NCBI RefSeq assembly: GCF_000174355.1
Contig: NZ_ACIS01000004.1
Location: forward strand, 128,924 to 192,923
From: Pseudogulbenkiania ferrooxidans 2002
GTDB lineage: Bacteria > Pseudomonadota > Gammaproteobacteria > Burkholderiales > Chromobacteriaceae
Length of the DNA: 64,000 bases
Reading direction: 5' to 3'
Position 1 is the first letter of the stretch. Every line of letters starts with the position of its first letter. Below are positions 27,270 to 37,330 of this stretch, in pieces. The translations under genes were made by a program, and so were the position numbers. Under the pieces are notes generated by a model. It worked only from the letters and a program-made list of their open reading frames with translations. It was not told the origin of the DNA and made no database searches.

Positions 27270-28463
27270 TCAGTCGCGGGTTTCCTGCGCGCAGCGCAGG
27301 GCGAAGCGCGTCACGATGGGGCCTAGCAGCTCCGTCAGGCATAGCACTGACAGCAGGAAGCCGCTGAATTCGGCCGCTCCTGCCGACAGGGTCAGGGCGC
27401 CCATCGTCATCAGCATGACGGCGCTGCCGGACATCGGCAGCAGGCCCAGGCCGAGCAATGCGCCATGCCTTGGGGGGAGGCCGTTACTGCGGGCGGCGAC
27501 CCACCACGAGCCGGCGGCCAGCAGGCTGCGTACCAGCACGAAGCCGACGGCGGACGGCCACAGCGCTGCCAGGGGCAGCGGCATCAATTGCGCTCCGGCG
27601 GCCACGAAGAAGGCGACAAAGAAGAAGCTGGAGCGGCTCGACAGGCTGGGTTCGGCCACTGCATAACCGCGCTCTAGGTTGCGCGTGGCCAGGCCGAAGA
27701 TCAGGATGGCCAGTGCCGGCAGCAACTTGAGCATGGCGGAGAGTCCCACCACCAGGGCGATCAGGCCGAACATCAGCACGGTCTGCGCTTCACGCTTGCC
27801 GCCGCCCAGCCAGACGTTGAGCCGGATCGCCAGGAGGCCGGCCACCAGGCCCAGCAGGACCGAGCCCAGCAGAAGCCAGCCTGGCAGCAGAATGAATGAT
27901 TCCACCCCGTGACCGGCGCTGAAATGGGTAAACGACAGTGCCAGGGTGAAGACTGTCAGGCTCAACAGGTTGTTGAGTCCGGTGCAGGCCATCAGGCGCT
28001 CGGTGACCTGGCCTTCGGCCCGGCTTTCCCGCACCAGTTCCAGCAGCACCACCGGCGAGGTCGCGATGCCGATGGCGGCGAGCAAGGAGGCCGGAGCCAT
28101 CGGGAAGCCCGAGAATGTGAGCAGGGCCAGCAGGCCGAGGAAGGTGATGACGCCGCTCAGCAGGGCGGTGGCGAACAGCGCTTTTTCACGGCGCAGCCAG
28201 CGCAAGTCGACGCGCCGGCCCATGTCGAACAGCGCCAGGCCCAGCGCCAGCTGGATGAACAGGCCGGCCTCGTCGATCAACTGTTGGTCCAGCAATTTGA
28301 GGCCCGAAGGGCCGATGATCAGTCCGCTCAGGATGTAGCCGGTGATGCCGGGAAGTTTGGCTACGCGGACAGCAATCTGCCCGCCCAGTACACCCAGCGC
28401 CAGCAGAATGCCGAAAGCGGCAAGCGGGTTCAGGGCGAGCGATTGCCAGGGCAAATCGTGCAT
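27270..28463 (-). CDS. CPA2-family cation/proton antiporter (KefB-like)
   Basis: Inner-membrane monovalent cation:proton antiporter, 397 residues, about 12 hydrophobic segments, without the C-terminal RCK/TrkA nucleotide-binding domain of KefB/KefC. GYILSGLIIGPSGL near the N-terminus and the GIATSPVVLLELVRESRAEGQVTE stretch around the middle are typical. The ATG at 28463 follows a perfect AGGAGG; the frame extends 42 codons upstream without membrane character. It heads a unit with the YbdK-type ligase and nudC. In Kef systems glutathione adducts gate the transporter, so pairing with a gamma-glutamylcysteine-ligase-like gene is suggestive. Confidence 0.88.
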   Translation of the reverse strand: MHDLPWQSLALNPLAAFGILLALGVLGGQIAVRVAKLPGITGYILSGLIIGPSGLKLLDQQLIDEAGLFIQLALGLALFDMGRRVDLRWLRREKALFATALLSGVITFLGLLALLTFSGFPMAPASLLAAIGIATSPVVLLELVRESRAEGQVTERLMACTGLNNLLSLTVFTLALSFTHFSAGHGVESFILLPGWLLLGSVLLGLVAGLLAIRLNVWLGGGKREAQTVLMFGLIALVVGLSAMLKLLPALAILIFGLATRNLERGYAVAEPSLSSRSSFFFVAFFVAAGAQLMPLPLAALWPSAVGFVLVRSLLAAGSWWVAARSNGLPPRHGALLGLGLLPMSGSAVMLMTMGALTLSAGAAEFSGFLLSVLCLTELLGPIVTRFALRCAQETRD

Positions 28464-28467
28464 GAAA

Positions 28468-28473
28468 CCTCCT
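28468..28473 (-). promoter_or_regulatory. Ribosome-binding site that fixes the antiporter start
   Basis: AGGAGG on the minus strand, 4 bases before the ATG at 28463. It argues against the longer frame starting at 28589. Confidence 0.8.
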
Positions 28474-28711
28474 TTGGTGTGTTTTTGTACGAAGCTCGGC
28501 GGCGGATGTGCCCTGAGTGTAGGTCGGCTTCGGCGTTGGTGGGCGTCCATCGCCATCATGGCGGCAGGAGTGGTGCTGGAACCGGCCAAGCATTATCGAT
28601 GCGTGCTGGTCACTCCCGGGTCTGCGGTGCCATCGGCGACCTTTGCCGGCTTGAGGGGGTGGCAGAAAGGTGTAGCATCATGAAGTGACGTGAGAATGAC
28701 GTGAGAGTTTC

Positions 28712-29485
28712 ATGGTTTTTGGTTTTTTTGGCCGAAGGGCCGCTGCCGAGTCCGAGCTTGCCCAGTTGCGGCAGCGGGCCGCGCGCATGCCGCTGCTGGC
28801 CGGGTTGAGCCATGCCGAGCTAACCCAGCTGGTCGCGCTGGCGGCGGTTTTCGCCCGTGGCAAAGCCTTTAGCGGGGCCGCCGGCTTGATGGTGACGCCG
28901 TCGATGGTGGCAACGGTCACGTTGCAGATGGCGCTGCCGGTGATGAACCTCGGCAAGGAGGCGCTGGACGGTTGGGAAGAGGTGGTGCTGTACCCGTCCG
29001 CTTTTGTCGTGCGCGACCACTGGATGGCGCCAGGGGGCGTGGTCCATGAAGGTGACAGCGTGCTGATTGGCCAGGCTCGACTGGATGGGCCGGTCGTCTT
29101 GTCCTGGCCGGATGTGAAGCGCTCCACCGGCCGTGACGGCTGGAACGTGGTGATCCATGAAATCGCCCACAAGCTCGATATGCTCAACGGCGACGCCAAC
29201 GGTTTTCCGCCGCTGCACAAGGGTATGAATCGGGAACAATGGTCGCAGGCCTGGGCTGCCGCCTATGCCAATTTTCAGCAGCAATTGGAGTGCGAAGGCG
29301 AAATGGCGGAGGAGGGCTGGCTCGATCCCTACGCAGCGGAAAGCCCGGCCGAATTCTTCGCGGTGCTCAGCGAGGCGTTCTTCGAATGCCCACAGGGGTT
29401 GGCCGAAGACTACCCAGCTGTGTACCGGCAGCTGGTGGCTTTCTACCGGCAAGATACGCTGGCGCGCTTGTCCACGCTAGAATGA
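28712..29485 (+). CDS. mtfA: MtfA-type zinc peptidase
   Basis: Zinc-dependent aminopeptidase related to E. coli MtfA (YeeI), which binds the Mlc repressor and so affects the glucose phosphotransferase gene ptsG. It has 257 residues (E. coli 265). The metal site HEIAH is at 149-153; the third ligand glutamate is in the ESPAEFFAVLSEAFF stretch near 210. No signal peptide, so cytosolic. Only a weak GAGAG precedes the ATG. An exact uptake-like 12-mer lies at 29397-29408. Confidence 0.92.
   Translation: MVFGFFGRRAAAESELAQLRQRAARMPLLAGLSHAELTQLVALAAVFARGKAFSGAAGLMVTPSMVATVTLQMALPVMNLGKEALDGWEEVVLYPSAFVVRDHWMAPGGVVHEGDSVLIGQARLDGPVVLSWPDVKRSTGRDGWNVVIHEIAHKLDMLNGDANGFPPLHKGMNREQWSQAWAAAYANFQQQLECEGEMAEEGWLDPYAAESPAEFFAVLSEAFFECPQGLAEDYPAVYRQLVAFYRQDTLARLSTLE
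29397..29408 (+). repeat. Uptake-sequence-like 12-mer
   Basis: Exact copy near the 3' end of mtfA, read as Gly-Leu-Ala-Glu. Confidence 0.75.
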
Positions 29486-29521
29486 GCGTCTGTTCATCCT
29501 GACCAGGACGGTTACTTTCAC

Positions 29522-29716
29522 ATGTATCTCATTCTGATCGGCTGGCTCTACGTGGTGCTGATGATGGCGGTGGTGCAGGAAAGTCCCATCCGTATGGCCT
29601 TCATCATCGTGTTTCTGGCGGTGCTGCCCGGGCTATTGTTCACGCGGCTGGTACGGCGTCGTTTGCGCAAGAAGGTTGCGCTTGCCGAGGCCGAGAACGA
29701 AGAGCCCGCGGCTTGA
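29522..29716 (+). CDS. Small two-span membrane protein, hypothetical
   Basis: A 64-residue protein that I do not recognise. Two hydrophobic segments (about 2-17 and 25-42) are followed by a strongly basic stretch RLVRRRLRKK and an acidic C-terminus. It lies 36 bp after mtfA on the same strand, so it is probably in its operon. The predicted rpsB promoter starts within its stop codon region. Confidence 0.65.
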   Translation: MYLILIGWLYVVLMMAVVQESPIRMAFIIVFLAVLPGLLFTRLVRRRLRKKVALAEAENEEPAA

Positions 29717-29742
29717 GCTGACTCTGCCCACGGTGCTATACT
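29713..29742 (+). promoter_or_regulatory. Predicted sigma-70 promoter of rpsB
   Basis: -35 TTGAGC (29713-29718), 18-bp spacer, -10 TATACT (29737-29742). Transcription would start near 29749, giving a leader of about 100 nt. Confidence 0.6.
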
Positions 29743-29750
29743 TCTGCGCG

Positions 29751-29772
29751 CCCTGCATTTCGCAGGGTTTTT
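29751..29772 (+). promoter_or_regulatory. Terminator-like hairpin in the rpsB leader
   Basis: Stem CCCTGC / GCAGGG (29751-29756 and 29762-29767), 5-nt loop, then TTTTT. It lies at the very start of the predicted rpsB leader and could be an attenuator, a 5'-end stabilising hairpin, or part of the S2 autoregulation site. Confidence 0.5.
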
Positions 29773-29850
29773 ACTACGCACATTCGCGCCGAAAGGGTGT
29801 CCGACAGGATTCTGCGCGCGAATGGAGGCCTAACCCTTTAGGAGTTTTGC

Positions 29851-30579
29851 ATGACCACCAACGTTACCATGCGCCAGATGCTGGAAGCCGGCGTTCACTT
29901 CGGCCACCAAACCCGTTTCTGGAACCCGAAAATGGCTCAGTACATTTTCGGCAGCCGCAACAAGATCCACATCATCAACCTGGAAAAGACCCTTCCGCTG
30001 TTCGTTGAAGCTCAGGAATACGTACGTCGCCTGGCTGCCAACAAGGGTACCGTCCTGTTTGTGGGTACCAAGCGTCAGGCGCGTGAGATTGTTCGTGAAG
30101 AAGCAGCCCGTTGTGGCATGCCGTTCGTCGATCACCGCTGGCTCGGCGGTATGCTGACCAACTACAAGACCGTGAAGCAGTCCATCAAGCGTCTTGAAGA
30201 AAAGCGTGCCATCCTGGAAAGCTCCGGCGACACCGGTTACAACAAGAAAGAGCTGCTGGACCTCGAGCGCGAAGTTGAGAAGCTGGAGCGTTCGCTGGGC
30301 GGTATCAAGGACATGAAAGGTCTGCCGGACGCCATCTTCGTTATCGACACCGGCTACCAGAAGGGTACCGTTGTTGAAGCCAAGAAGCTGGGCATCCCGC
30401 TGATCGGCGTGGTTGATACCAACAACTCGCCGGAAGGCATCAATTACGTAATTCCGGGTAACGACGACTCCAATCGCGCCATCCGCCTGTACGCCCGCGG
30501 CATCGCCGATGCCGTGCTGGAAGGTCGCGCACAGTCGCTGCAGGAAATCGTTGCCGCTGAACCGGCTCAAGCCGAGTAA
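29851..30579 (+). CDS. rpsB: 30S ribosomal protein S2
   Basis: Small-subunit protein needed for late assembly and S1 binding. It has 242 residues, starting [28 protein letters not shown], the classic S2 N-terminus; [22 protein letters not shown] and [13 protein letters not shown] follow. TTTAGGAG precedes the ATG. In E. coli S2 represses its own mRNA through the leader; the roughly 100-nt leader here would allow that. A strong hairpin terminator lies between rpsB and tsf, which usually lets tsf be transcribed by read-through. Confidence 0.98.
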   Translation: MTTNVTMRQMLEAGVHFGHQTRFWNPKMAQYIFGSRNKIHIINLEKTLPLFVEAQEYVRRLAANKGTVLFVGTKRQAREIVREEAARCGMPFVDHRWLGGMLTNYKTVKQSIKRLEEKRAILESSGDTGYNKKELLDLEREVEKLERSLGGIKDMKGLPDAIFVIDTGYQKGTVVEAKKLGIPLIGVVDTNNSPEGINYVIPGNDDSNRAIRLYARGIADAVLEGRAQSLQEIVAAEPAQAE

Positions 30580-30591
30580 GCACGGACCTGA

Positions 30592-30616
30592 GAAAGGGGC
30601 GTAAGCCCCTTTTTTT
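30592..30616 (+). terminator. Terminator between rpsB and tsf
   Basis: Stem AAAGGGGC / GCCCCTTT, loop GTAA, followed by a T run. It is likely leaky since tsf follows without an obvious strong promoter. Confidence 0.88.
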
Positions 30617-30664
30617 GAACCCGTACCGCTTTACGTAAAAAGATACTGTTAAGGAGTTTCAAGC

Positions 30665-31534
30665 ATGGCGGAAATTACCGCAAAAATGGTCTCGGACCTG
30701 CGCGCTGCTACCGGCCTTGGCATGATGGAGTGCAAGAAGGCGCTGGTTGAAGCCGAAGGCGATCTGGCCAAGGCCGAAGAAATCCTGCGCATCAAGTCCG
30801 GCAACAAGGCCTCCAAGATGGCTGGCCGTCTGGCGGCCGAAGGCATCATCGGTTCCTTCATCGAAGGCGGCGTTGGCGCCCTGGTGGAAGTGAACTGCGA
30901 AACCGACTTCGTTGCCAAAGACCCGACCTTCCTGGCGCTGGCTGCCGCTGCGGCCAAGGCCGTCGTTGCTGCCAATCCGGCCGACGTTGAAGCGCTGTCC
31001 GCGGTTGAAGTGGATGGTCTGTCCGTTGAAGAAATCCGCAAGGCCGCGATCGCCAAACTGGGCGAGAACATGACCATTCGTCGTTTCGTTCGCTACGAAA
31101 CCGAAGGCAAGATCGCGACCTACCTGCACGGTGCCAAGATCGGCGTCATCGTTGATTTCAACGGCGGCGACGAAGGTCTGGGCAAAGATATCGCCATGCA
31201 CATCGCCGCTTCCAAGCCGATCTGCGTGTCCAAGGATCAGGTTCCGGCTGAAACCCTGGAGCAAGAGCGCAAGATCTACACCGCCCAGGCAGCAGAATCC
31301 GGCAAGCCGGCTGACATCGTGGCCAAGATGGTGGAAGGCCGCGTGAACAAGTACCTGGCCGAAGTGACCCTGCTGGGTCAGCCGTTCGTGAAGAACCCGG
31401 ACCAGACCGTCGAGAAGCTGCTGGCTGAGAAATCCGCCTCGGTGAAAGCCTTTGCCATGTTCGTCGTGGGTGAAGGCATCGAGAAGAAGGTAGTGGACTA
31501 CGCCGCTGAAGTGGCTGCCGCCGCCAAGCTGTAA
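30665..31534 (+). CDS. tsf: Elongation factor Ts
   Basis: Nucleotide exchange factor for EF-Tu. It has 289 residues. The N-terminal UBA-like domain contains [41 protein letters not shown] and the core domain follow. AAGGAG precedes the ATG. It is placed after rpsB and before pyrH as in most proteobacteria. Confidence 0.98.
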   Translation: MAEITAKMVSDLRAATGLGMMECKKALVEAEGDLAKAEEILRIKSGNKASKMAGRLAAEGIIGSFIEGGVGALVEVNCETDFVAKDPTFLALAAAAAKAVVAANPADVEALSAVEVDGLSVEEIRKAAIAKLGENMTIRRFVRYETEGKIATYLHGAKIGVIVDFNGGDEGLGKDIAMHIAASKPICVSKDQVPAETLEQERKIYTAQAAESGKPADIVAKMVEGRVNKYLAEVTLLGQPFVKNPDQTVEKLLAEKSASVKAFAMFVVGEGIEKKVVDYAAEVAAAAKL

Positions 31535-31557
31535 GTCCGGACATCTGGACTGATTAG

Positions 31558-31588
31558 AACGGCACCCTGCCTGCAGGGTGCCGTTTTG
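31558..31588 (+). terminator. Terminator after tsf
   Basis: Perfect 12-bp stem AACGGCACCCTG / CAGGGTGCCGTT (31558-31569 and 31574-31585) with loop CCTG, ending in TTTT. Confidence 0.85.
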
Positions 31589-31625
31589 CAAATTGACTGA
31601 TTGAAAAACTGCCACCGAGGTGACT

Positions 31626-32345
31626 ATGAGCCAAGCTCCTGCCTATAAACGTATTTTGCTCAAACTGTCGGGCGAGGCCCTGATGGGCGACGATAGCTAC
31701 GGGATCAACCGCGCCACGATCGAGCAAATCGTGGGGCAGATCAAGGAGGTGGTCGATCTGGGCATCGAGGTGGGCATCGTCATCGGCGGCGGCAACATCT
31801 TCCGCGGCGTGGCTCCGGCGGCCTCCGGTATGGATCGTGCCACGGCCGACTACATGGGCATGATGGCGACGGTGATGAACGCGCTGGCGCTCAAGGATGC
31901 CATGACCAAGGTGGGCCTGGTGGCCCGGGTGCAATCGGCATTGACCATGCAGCAGATCGCCGAACCGTATGTGCGCGGCAAGGCCATGCAGTATCTGGAA
32001 GAGGGCAAGGTTGTCATCTTCGCGGCCGGTACGGGCAACCCGTTCTTCACCACCGACACGGCGGCAGCGTTGCGTGGCATGGAAATGAACGTGGACATCA
32101 TGCTCAAGGCCACCAAGGTTGATGGCGTCTATACCGACGATCCGAAGAAGAACCCGGATGCCCAGCGCTACCAGACGCTGACCTTCGACGAGGCGATTTC
32201 GCGCAACCTCAAGGTGATGGATGCCACTGCCTTTGCGCTGTGCCGGGATCAGAACCTCAACATCAAGGTGTTCAGCATCTTCAAGGCCGGCGCTCTCAAG
32301 CGTGTAGTGCTTGGCGAAGACGAAGGCACGCTGGTACACTGCTGA
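31626..32345 (+). CDS. pyrH: UMP kinase
   Basis: Phosphorylates UMP to UDP; hexameric and allosterically regulated by GTP and UTP. The ATG at 31626 gives 239 residues and has GAGGTGA upstream; a GTG two codons earlier overlaps that site and is less likely. Family motifs: LLKLSGEAL at the start, [26 protein letters not shown] and [13 protein letters not shown]. Confidence 0.97.
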   Translation: MSQAPAYKRILLKLSGEALMGDDSYGINRATIEQIVGQIKEVVDLGIEVGIVIGGGNIFRGVAPAASGMDRATADYMGMMATVMNALALKDAMTKVGLVARVQSALTMQQIAEPYVRGKAMQYLEEGKVVIFAAGTGNPFFTTDTAAALRGMEMNVDIMLKATKVDGVYTDDPKKNPDAQRYQTLTFDEAISRNLKVMDATAFALCRDQNLNIKVFSIFKAGALKRVVLGEDEGTLVHC

Positions 32346-32360
32346 GCCTTACCGAATAGT

Positions 32361-32402
32361 AAAAAGGCGGAAACGGCAGCAGCCGCTTTCCGCCTTGTTT
32401 TT
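32361..32402 (+). terminator. Hairpin between pyrH and frr
   Basis: Long stem AAGGCGGAAACGGC paired with GCCGCTTTCCGCCTT (one bulged base), then GTTTTT. It sits inside the pyrH-frr operon, so it probably tunes read-through. Confidence 0.8.
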
Positions 32403-32423
32403 CCAAGTATCCATGGAGTTGAC

Positions 32424-32981
32424 ATGATTAACGACGTCAAGAAATCGGCCGAACAGAAAATGCAGAAGTCGCTGGAAGCCTTCAAGAACGACCTGACCAA
32501 GGTTCGTACCGGCCGCGCGCACACCGGTATTCTGGATCATGTCATGGTGGATTACTACGGTAGCGACGTGCCGGTGAACCAGGTGGCTAACGTCACGTTG
32601 ATCGATGCCCGCACCATCGGTGTCCAGCCGTGGGAAAAGAGTATGCTGGGCAAGATCGAAAAGGCCATCCGTGATTCCGATCTCGGCCTGAATCCGGCTT
32701 CGATGGGCGAGATCATCCGCGTGCCGATGCCGATGCTGACTGAAGAGCGCCGCAAGGATCTGATCAAGCTGGTGCGTGGCGAGGCTGAAGGTGCCCGTGT
32801 CGCCGTACGCAATATCCGCCGCGACGCCAACAATGAATTCAAGAACCTGCTCAAGGACAAGTCGATTACCGAGGACGACGAACGCCGTGGCCAGGATGAC
32901 ATCCAGAAGCTGACCGACAAGTACATTGCCGAAGTCGACAAAGCCCTTGCCGCCAAAGAAACCGATCTGATGGCGGTATAA
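32424..32981 (+). CDS. frr: Ribosome recycling factor
   Basis: Releases ribosomes from mRNA after termination together with EF-G. It has 185 residues, exact family length. [31 protein letters not shown] and [10 protein letters not shown] are family motifs. GGAG precedes the ATG at a short distance. The uppS start follows 10 bp after the stop. Confidence 0.98.
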   Translation: MINDVKKSAEQKMQKSLEAFKNDLTKVRTGRAHTGILDHVMVDYYGSDVPVNQVANVTLIDARTIGVQPWEKSMLGKIEKAIRDSDLGLNPASMGEIIRVPMPMLTEERRKDLIKLVRGEAEGARVAVRNIRRDANNEFKNLLKDKSITEDDERRGQDDIQKLTDKYIAEVDKALAAKETDLMAV

Positions 32982-32991
32982 GGGGAACGAC

Positions 32992-33741
32992 TTGTTCGGT
33001 AGTTCCACTAGTTCCATTCCTGAAGTCCGCCCGGTGCCGCGCCATATTGCCATCATCATGGATGGCAACGGACGTTGGGCCAAGAAGCGCTTTCTGCCCC
33101 GTGTCGCCGGCCATAAGAAAGGCCTGAGCGCGGTGCGTGAGGTCGTTTCCGGCTGCCAGGAACTGGGGGTCGAGTATTTGACCCTGTTTGCCTTCTCCAC
33201 TGAAAACTGGCGCCGCCCGCAGGACGAAGTCTCGTTTCTGATGGACCTCTTCCTGGGTGCGCTGGAGAACGAGGTGGAGAAGCTGCATTCCAATAATATC
33301 TGCCTCAAGGTTATCGGCGATCGCTCCCGTTTTGCCCCGCGCATCGTGGAACGCATTGAAGCCGCTGAGGCGCGCACGGCTGCCAACGGTGGCCTGGTGC
33401 TGACCATCGCCGCCGATTACGGCGGGCGCTGGGACATGCTGCAGGCCGTCAACCGGCTGATCCGGGAGGGAGCTACCGCCATCACCGAAGAGGCGCTGGC
33501 TGGTCGCTTGTCAATGGCCTATGCTCCGGAGCCCGACCTGTTCATCCGTACCGGTGGCGAGCAGCGCATCAGCAATTTCCTGCTGTGGCAGCTGGCTTAC
33601 AGCGAACTGTACTTCACCGATCTGTTGTGGCCCGATTTCGACAAGCAGGCCTTGGAAGGGGCCGTGCAGTCCTATCGGTGCCGCGAGCGCCGCTTTGGCC
33701 GGACAAGCGAGCAACTGCCTGCCTCGTTGCGCCGGGACTGA
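32992..33741 (+). CDS. uppS: Undecaprenyl diphosphate synthase (TTG start)
   Basis: cis-Prenyltransferase making the C55 lipid carrier for peptidoglycan and LPS. It has 249 residues. [15 protein letters not shown] holds the catalytic Asp, [11 protein letters not shown] and [22 protein letters not shown] are hallmark motifs. The start is TTG at 32992 with AAGGGGA upstream; no ATG before the conserved region fits. It leads straight into cdsA. Confidence 0.96.
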   Translation: MFGSSTSSIPEVRPVPRHIAIIMDGNGRWAKKRFLPRVAGHKKGLSAVREVVSGCQELGVEYLTLFAFSTENWRRPQDEVSFLMDLFLGALENEVEKLHSNNICLKVIGDRSRFAPRIVERIEAAEARTAANGGLVLTIAADYGGRWDMLQAVNRLIREGATAITEEALAGRLSMAYAPEPDLFIRTGGEQRISNFLLWQLAYSELYFTDLLWPDFDKQALEGAVQSYRCRERRFGRTSEQLPASLRRD

Positions 33742-33745
33742 CTCC

Positions 33746-34552
33746 ATGCTGAAAACACGCGTGCTGACCGCACTGGTGCTGCTTCCTTTGATGCTGGCGG
33801 CACTGTTCTTCTTCTCGGCCCCGTTATGGGCCGCTTTTTCGTGGCTGGTCGTTGGCCTGGCACTGTGGGAGTACAGTCGGATGGTGGGCATGGCCGGTAT
33901 CGGCCAATGGCTCTACCTGGCGATCTCGACGCTGCTTGCGGCAGGAGCCTGGTTTGGCCGGGTCACTGCGATACCGTGGCTACACCTTCTGGCGCTGGCT
34001 TTCTGGCTGGCAGTGGTGCCGCTGTGGTTGTCGCGGCGCTGGGTGGTCCGAAACGACTGGGTTGCCCGGCTGTTGGGTTGGCTGCTGATGTTCCCGGCCT
34101 GGTTCGCCTTGCTCGAATGGCGGCCGCAACCCAATGTGGCACAGGCGCAGCAGCTCTTGGCTATCATGGGGTTGGTCTGGGTGGCGGACATCGCAGCCTA
34201 TTTTTCCGGCAAGGCGTTCGGCCGGCGCAAGCTGGCACCGTCGATCAGCCCCGGTAAAAGCTGGGAGGGGGTCTATGGCGCGCTGGTGGCGACGGCGGCT
34301 TATGTTTTCCTGGTGAATGAACTGGGCTGGCTGCATCTGGGTCTGTCACCATGGAGCCTGCTGCTCTTGTCTCTTCCCCTGACTGCTGTCAGCATTGCCG
34401 GAGACTTGCTGGAGTCGTGGTTCAAGCGTGCCGCTGGCCTCAAGGACAGTAGCCAACTGCTTCCCGGTCATGGTGGGGTTTATGATCGTATCGATAGTCT
34501 TATCGCCGTGCTTGCCGTGAGCAATGCCTTGCGTGCGCTGAGTGGGCTGTAA
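33746..34552 (+). CDS. cdsA: Phosphatidate cytidylyltransferase
   Basis: Integral membrane enzyme that makes CDP-diacylglycerol. The ATG at 33746, 4 bp after uppS, gives 268 residues with about eight hydrophobic segments. The signature sits near the C-terminus: GDLLESWFKRAAGLKDSS followed by LPGHGGVYDRIDS. The upstream part of the frame overlaps uppS and is not coding. A 265-bp gap separates it from dxr, longer than usual in this operon. Confidence 0.95.
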   Translation: MLKTRVLTALVLLPLMLAALFFFSAPLWAAFSWLVVGLALWEYSRMVGMAGIGQWLYLAISTLLAAGAWFGRVTAIPWLHLLALAFWLAVVPLWLSRRWVVRNDWVARLLGWLLMFPAWFALLEWRPQPNVAQAQQLLAIMGLVWVADIAAYFSGKAFGRRKLAPSISPGKSWEGVYGALVATAAYVFLVNELGWLHLGLSPWSLLLLSLPLTAVSIAGDLLESWFKRAAGLKDSSQLLPGHGGVYDRIDSLIAVLAVSNALRALSGL

Positions 34553-34817
34553 CCTACTATTGGCGTGATCACAACCGCGTTGGCGGCTAAGAATCAGCAG
34601 GGCAAGGCGTGATCTGCGCCGCTGTGCGGGCACCGCAAGCGGGGAGCAAGCTTTTTTTGCTCCAACCCGAAGGGCCACGCGCCCTGTGCGCCGCCTGTGG
34701 CGTTACGGCGCTTGGCCAATCAATGACATCGACCTGCGCGACCGCCTCTTGCATCCAGACCGGATGCTTGCTGCAGTTCGCGAGCTGGTCCATAACAGGC
34801 TCCAAATCGCCAAACTG
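34553..34817. other. 265-bp gap between cdsA and dxr with a hairpin
   Basis: No supportable gene. A hairpin GGAGCAA / TTGCTCC (34643-34649 and 34657-34663) has a T-rich loop. The middle (34670-34770) is GC-rich with self-complementary GCGCC/GGCGC stretches and looks like a degenerate intergenic repeat. No second copy is seen in the window. Confidence 0.4.
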
Positions 34818-35996
34818 ATGAAACCTCAAGGAATCGTAGTACTTGGGGCAACCGGCAGCATCGGCACGAACACGCTGGATGTGGTTGCCCGACACCCGGA
34901 GCGCTACCGCGTGGTGGCGCTGGCAGCCCACCGGCAGGTAGATCGCCTGTTCGAACAGTGCCGGCAGTTTCGTCCCCCCTTCGCGGTCATGGTCGACGAG
35001 CAGGCAGCCAGCGCGCTGCGCTTGCGGCTGAATGAAGCCGGCCTGCCGGTCGAGGTCCTGACCGGTGCCCATGCCCTCGAGATGGTCGCCACCTTGCCGG
35101 AGGCGGACATGGTGATGGCCGCCATCGTTGGGGCGGCGGGCCTGCCTTCGGCGCTGGCAGCTGCCCGTGCGGGCAAGCGTATCTTGCTGGCCAACAAGGA
35201 GTCCTTGGTGGTGGCGGGGCAGCTTTTCATGAGCGCCGTGCGCGAGGGTGGTGCCGCGTTGTTGCCGGTCGATAGCGAGCACAACGCCATTTTCCAGTCC
35301 TTGCCCGATGGCTATCGTGGCTCGCTGGAGCAGGCCGGGGTGCGCAAGATCATCCTGACCGCCTCGGGCGGTCCGTTCCGGCAGTTGTCGTCCGCAGAGC
35401 TCCATGGTGTTACCCCAGCCCAGGCGTGCAAGCATCCGAACTGGGTGATGGGACAGAAGATTTCCGTCGACTCCGCCTCGTTGATGAACAAGGGGCTGGA
35501 GGTCATCGAGGCGCATTGGTTGTTCAATGCGCCGGCCGATAACATCGACGTGGTCGTGCACCCGCAGAGTGTCATCCATTCCATGGTGCAGTACCGCGAC
35601 GGTTCGGTCGTCGCCCAGCTGGGGTCGCCCGACATGCGCACTCCGATCGCCTACGCCATGGCGTGGCCGGAGCGGATCGACGCCGGTGTGGCCTCGCTCG
35701 ACTTCTTTACCTTGTCCAATCTGACGTTCGAACAGCCGGATCTGGAGCGCTTCCCTTGCCTGAAGCTGGCCTTTGAGGCGCTGCGTAGCGGGGGCGATGC
35801 CCCGGCGGTGCTGAATGCGGCCAACGAAGTTGCCGTGGCAGCCTTCCTGGACGGAAAGATAGGCTTCATGGGTATTCCTGAACTGGTCGAGCAGGCCCTC
35901 GGTCGCTTCGATTTGTCCGCCAGTGCCACGCTGGACGCGTTGCTGGAGAAGGATCGTGAAGTCCGCTCATCACTTGAGGCACGGTTGCCACTATGA
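34818..35996 (+). CDS. dxr: 1-Deoxy-D-xylulose 5-phosphate reductoisomerase
   Basis: Second step of the MEP isoprenoid pathway, NADPH-dependent. The ATG at 34818 gives 392 residues. [13 protein letters not shown] near the N-terminus binds [27 protein letters not shown] (metal ligands), TASGGPF and [18 protein letters not shown] follow. Upstream in-frame sequence is not family-like. The stop overlaps the rseP start (ATGA). Confidence 0.97.
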   Translation: MKPQGIVVLGATGSIGTNTLDVVARHPERYRVVALAAHRQVDRLFEQCRQFRPPFAVMVDEQAASALRLRLNEAGLPVEVLTGAHALEMVATLPEADMVMAAIVGAAGLPSALAAARAGKRILLANKESLVVAGQLFMSAVREGGAALLPVDSEHNAIFQSLPDGYRGSLEQAGVRKIILTASGGPFRQLSSAELHGVTPAQACKHPNWVMGQKISVDSASLMNKGLEVIEAHWLFNAPADNIDVVVHPQSVIHSMVQYRDGSVVAQLGSPDMRTPIAYAMAWPERIDAGVASLDFFTLSNLTFEQPDLERFPCLKLAFEALRSGGDAPAVLNAANEVAVAAFLDGKIGFMGIPELVEQALGRFDLSASATLDALLEKDREVRSSLEARLPL

Positions 35997-37321
35997 TTTC
36001 CATCCTCGCCTTCCTCCTGGCCATCGGCGTTCTGGTCACTTTCCATGAACTGGGCCACTATGCCGCCGCTCGTTGCTGCGGAGTGAAGGTGCTGCGTTTC
36101 TCGATCGGCTTTGGCAAGCCGCTCTTCACGGTGAAACGGGGGGAGATGGAGTGGGCGGTTTGCCCGATTCCCCTGGGGGGCTATGTGAAGATGCTGGATG
36201 AGCGCGAGGGGGTCGTGGCCCCGGCCGACCGGCCGCGCGCCTTCAACCGGCAATCGGTCGGCAAGCGCATGTTGATCGTGGTGGCGGGGCCCGTGATGAA
36301 TCTGCTGCTCGCCACCTTGTTCTACTGGGTGGTGATTGGCAATGGTCTGACCCTGTACCGGCCGCTGGTGGGCACGGTGGTGCCGGAGAGTCCTGCTGCC
36401 ATCGCCGGGTTCCAGCCGGGAGACCGGGTTCTGTCGATTGCCGGCACGCCTGTCGCCCAATGGAATGACATCAGCCTGGCCTTGCTCGACCGCAGCAGCG
36501 ATGCCAGCGAGCCCTTGACGGTGCAAGTGGAAACCGTCGCCGGGGAGCGTCTCAACCGTGTGGTGAAGGCCGGGTCTGACACCGGCGGCAATGGCCAGAT
36601 CGGCATATTGCCAGTGCGCTATTCACTGGTGTTGGGGGCCGTCGAACCGGGTGGGGCTGCGCAAAGAGCCGGGCTAAGTGCCGGCGACCTCTTGCTGAGC
36701 GCCGACGGCCGCAGCCTGCGTGGTTGGGCCGAGTGGGTGGGAATGGTGCACAACAGTCCCGGCAAAGAGGTTTCCCTGGCGTTTCAGCGGGGCCAAGAGC
36801 GTCGGCAAGTGACGTTGCGTCCGGATTCAGTGGAAACCCCCACCGGTTTTGTCGGCCGGATCGGGGCGGCGCCGGCGGTGGATGCCGCCTGGCTTGCGAC
36901 GCTGCGTTACGAGCTGCATCCGGACGTCGCCGAAGCGGGGGTGATGGCGTTGCAAAAGACCTGGTCCAACGGCGTGCTGAGCCTGCGCATGTTCGGGCGC
37001 ATGCTGATCGGCCAGGCATCGTGGAACAATCTGAGCGGACCGATCACCATCGCCAGTGTAGCCGGCCAGACTGCACGGCAAGGATTGGACGCCTATCTCG
37101 AATTTCTGGCACTGATCAGTGTCAGCATTGGCATATTGAACCTGCTGCCCATCCCCATTCTGGATGGGGGACACTTAATGTATTATACGGCGGAGTTGAT
37201 TAAGGGGAGCCCGGTCAGTGAACGGGCGCAGTTACTCGGGCAAAGAATAGGTTTTGCCTTGCTGGCTTCGTTGATGGCATTTGCCTTGCTAAACGACATC
37301 AGCCGCCTTTTTGGGGGTTAG
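35993..37321 (+). CDS. rseP: Site-2 protease RseP
   Basis: Intramembrane zinc metalloprotease that cleaves RseA-type anti-sigma factors and signal-peptide remnants. It has 442 residues. HELGH is at 18-22 in the first membrane segment; two PDZ domains lie about 110-290; the second active-site motif [11 protein letters not shown] is near 380. It overlaps dxr by 4 bases and is followed 9 bp later by bamA, the usual order. Confidence 0.96.
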   Translation: MISILAFLLAIGVLVTFHELGHYAAARCCGVKVLRFSIGFGKPLFTVKRGEMEWAVCPIPLGGYVKMLDEREGVVAPADRPRAFNRQSVGKRMLIVVAGPVMNLLLATLFYWVVIGNGLTLYRPLVGTVVPESPAAIAGFQPGDRVLSIAGTPVAQWNDISLALLDRSSDASEPLTVQVETVAGERLNRVVKAGSDTGGNGQIGILPVRYSLVLGAVEPGGAAQRAGLSAGDLLLSADGRSLRGWAEWVGMVHNSPGKEVSLAFQRGQERRQVTLRPDSVETPTGFVGRIGAAPAVDAAWLATLRYELHPDVAEAGVMALQKTWSNGVLSLRMFGRMLIGQASWNNLSGPITIASVAGQTARQGLDAYLEFLALISVSIGILNLLPIPILDGGHLMYYTAELIKGSPVSERAQLLGQRIGFALLASLMAFALLNDISRLFGG

Positions 37322-37330
37322 AACAAACCG

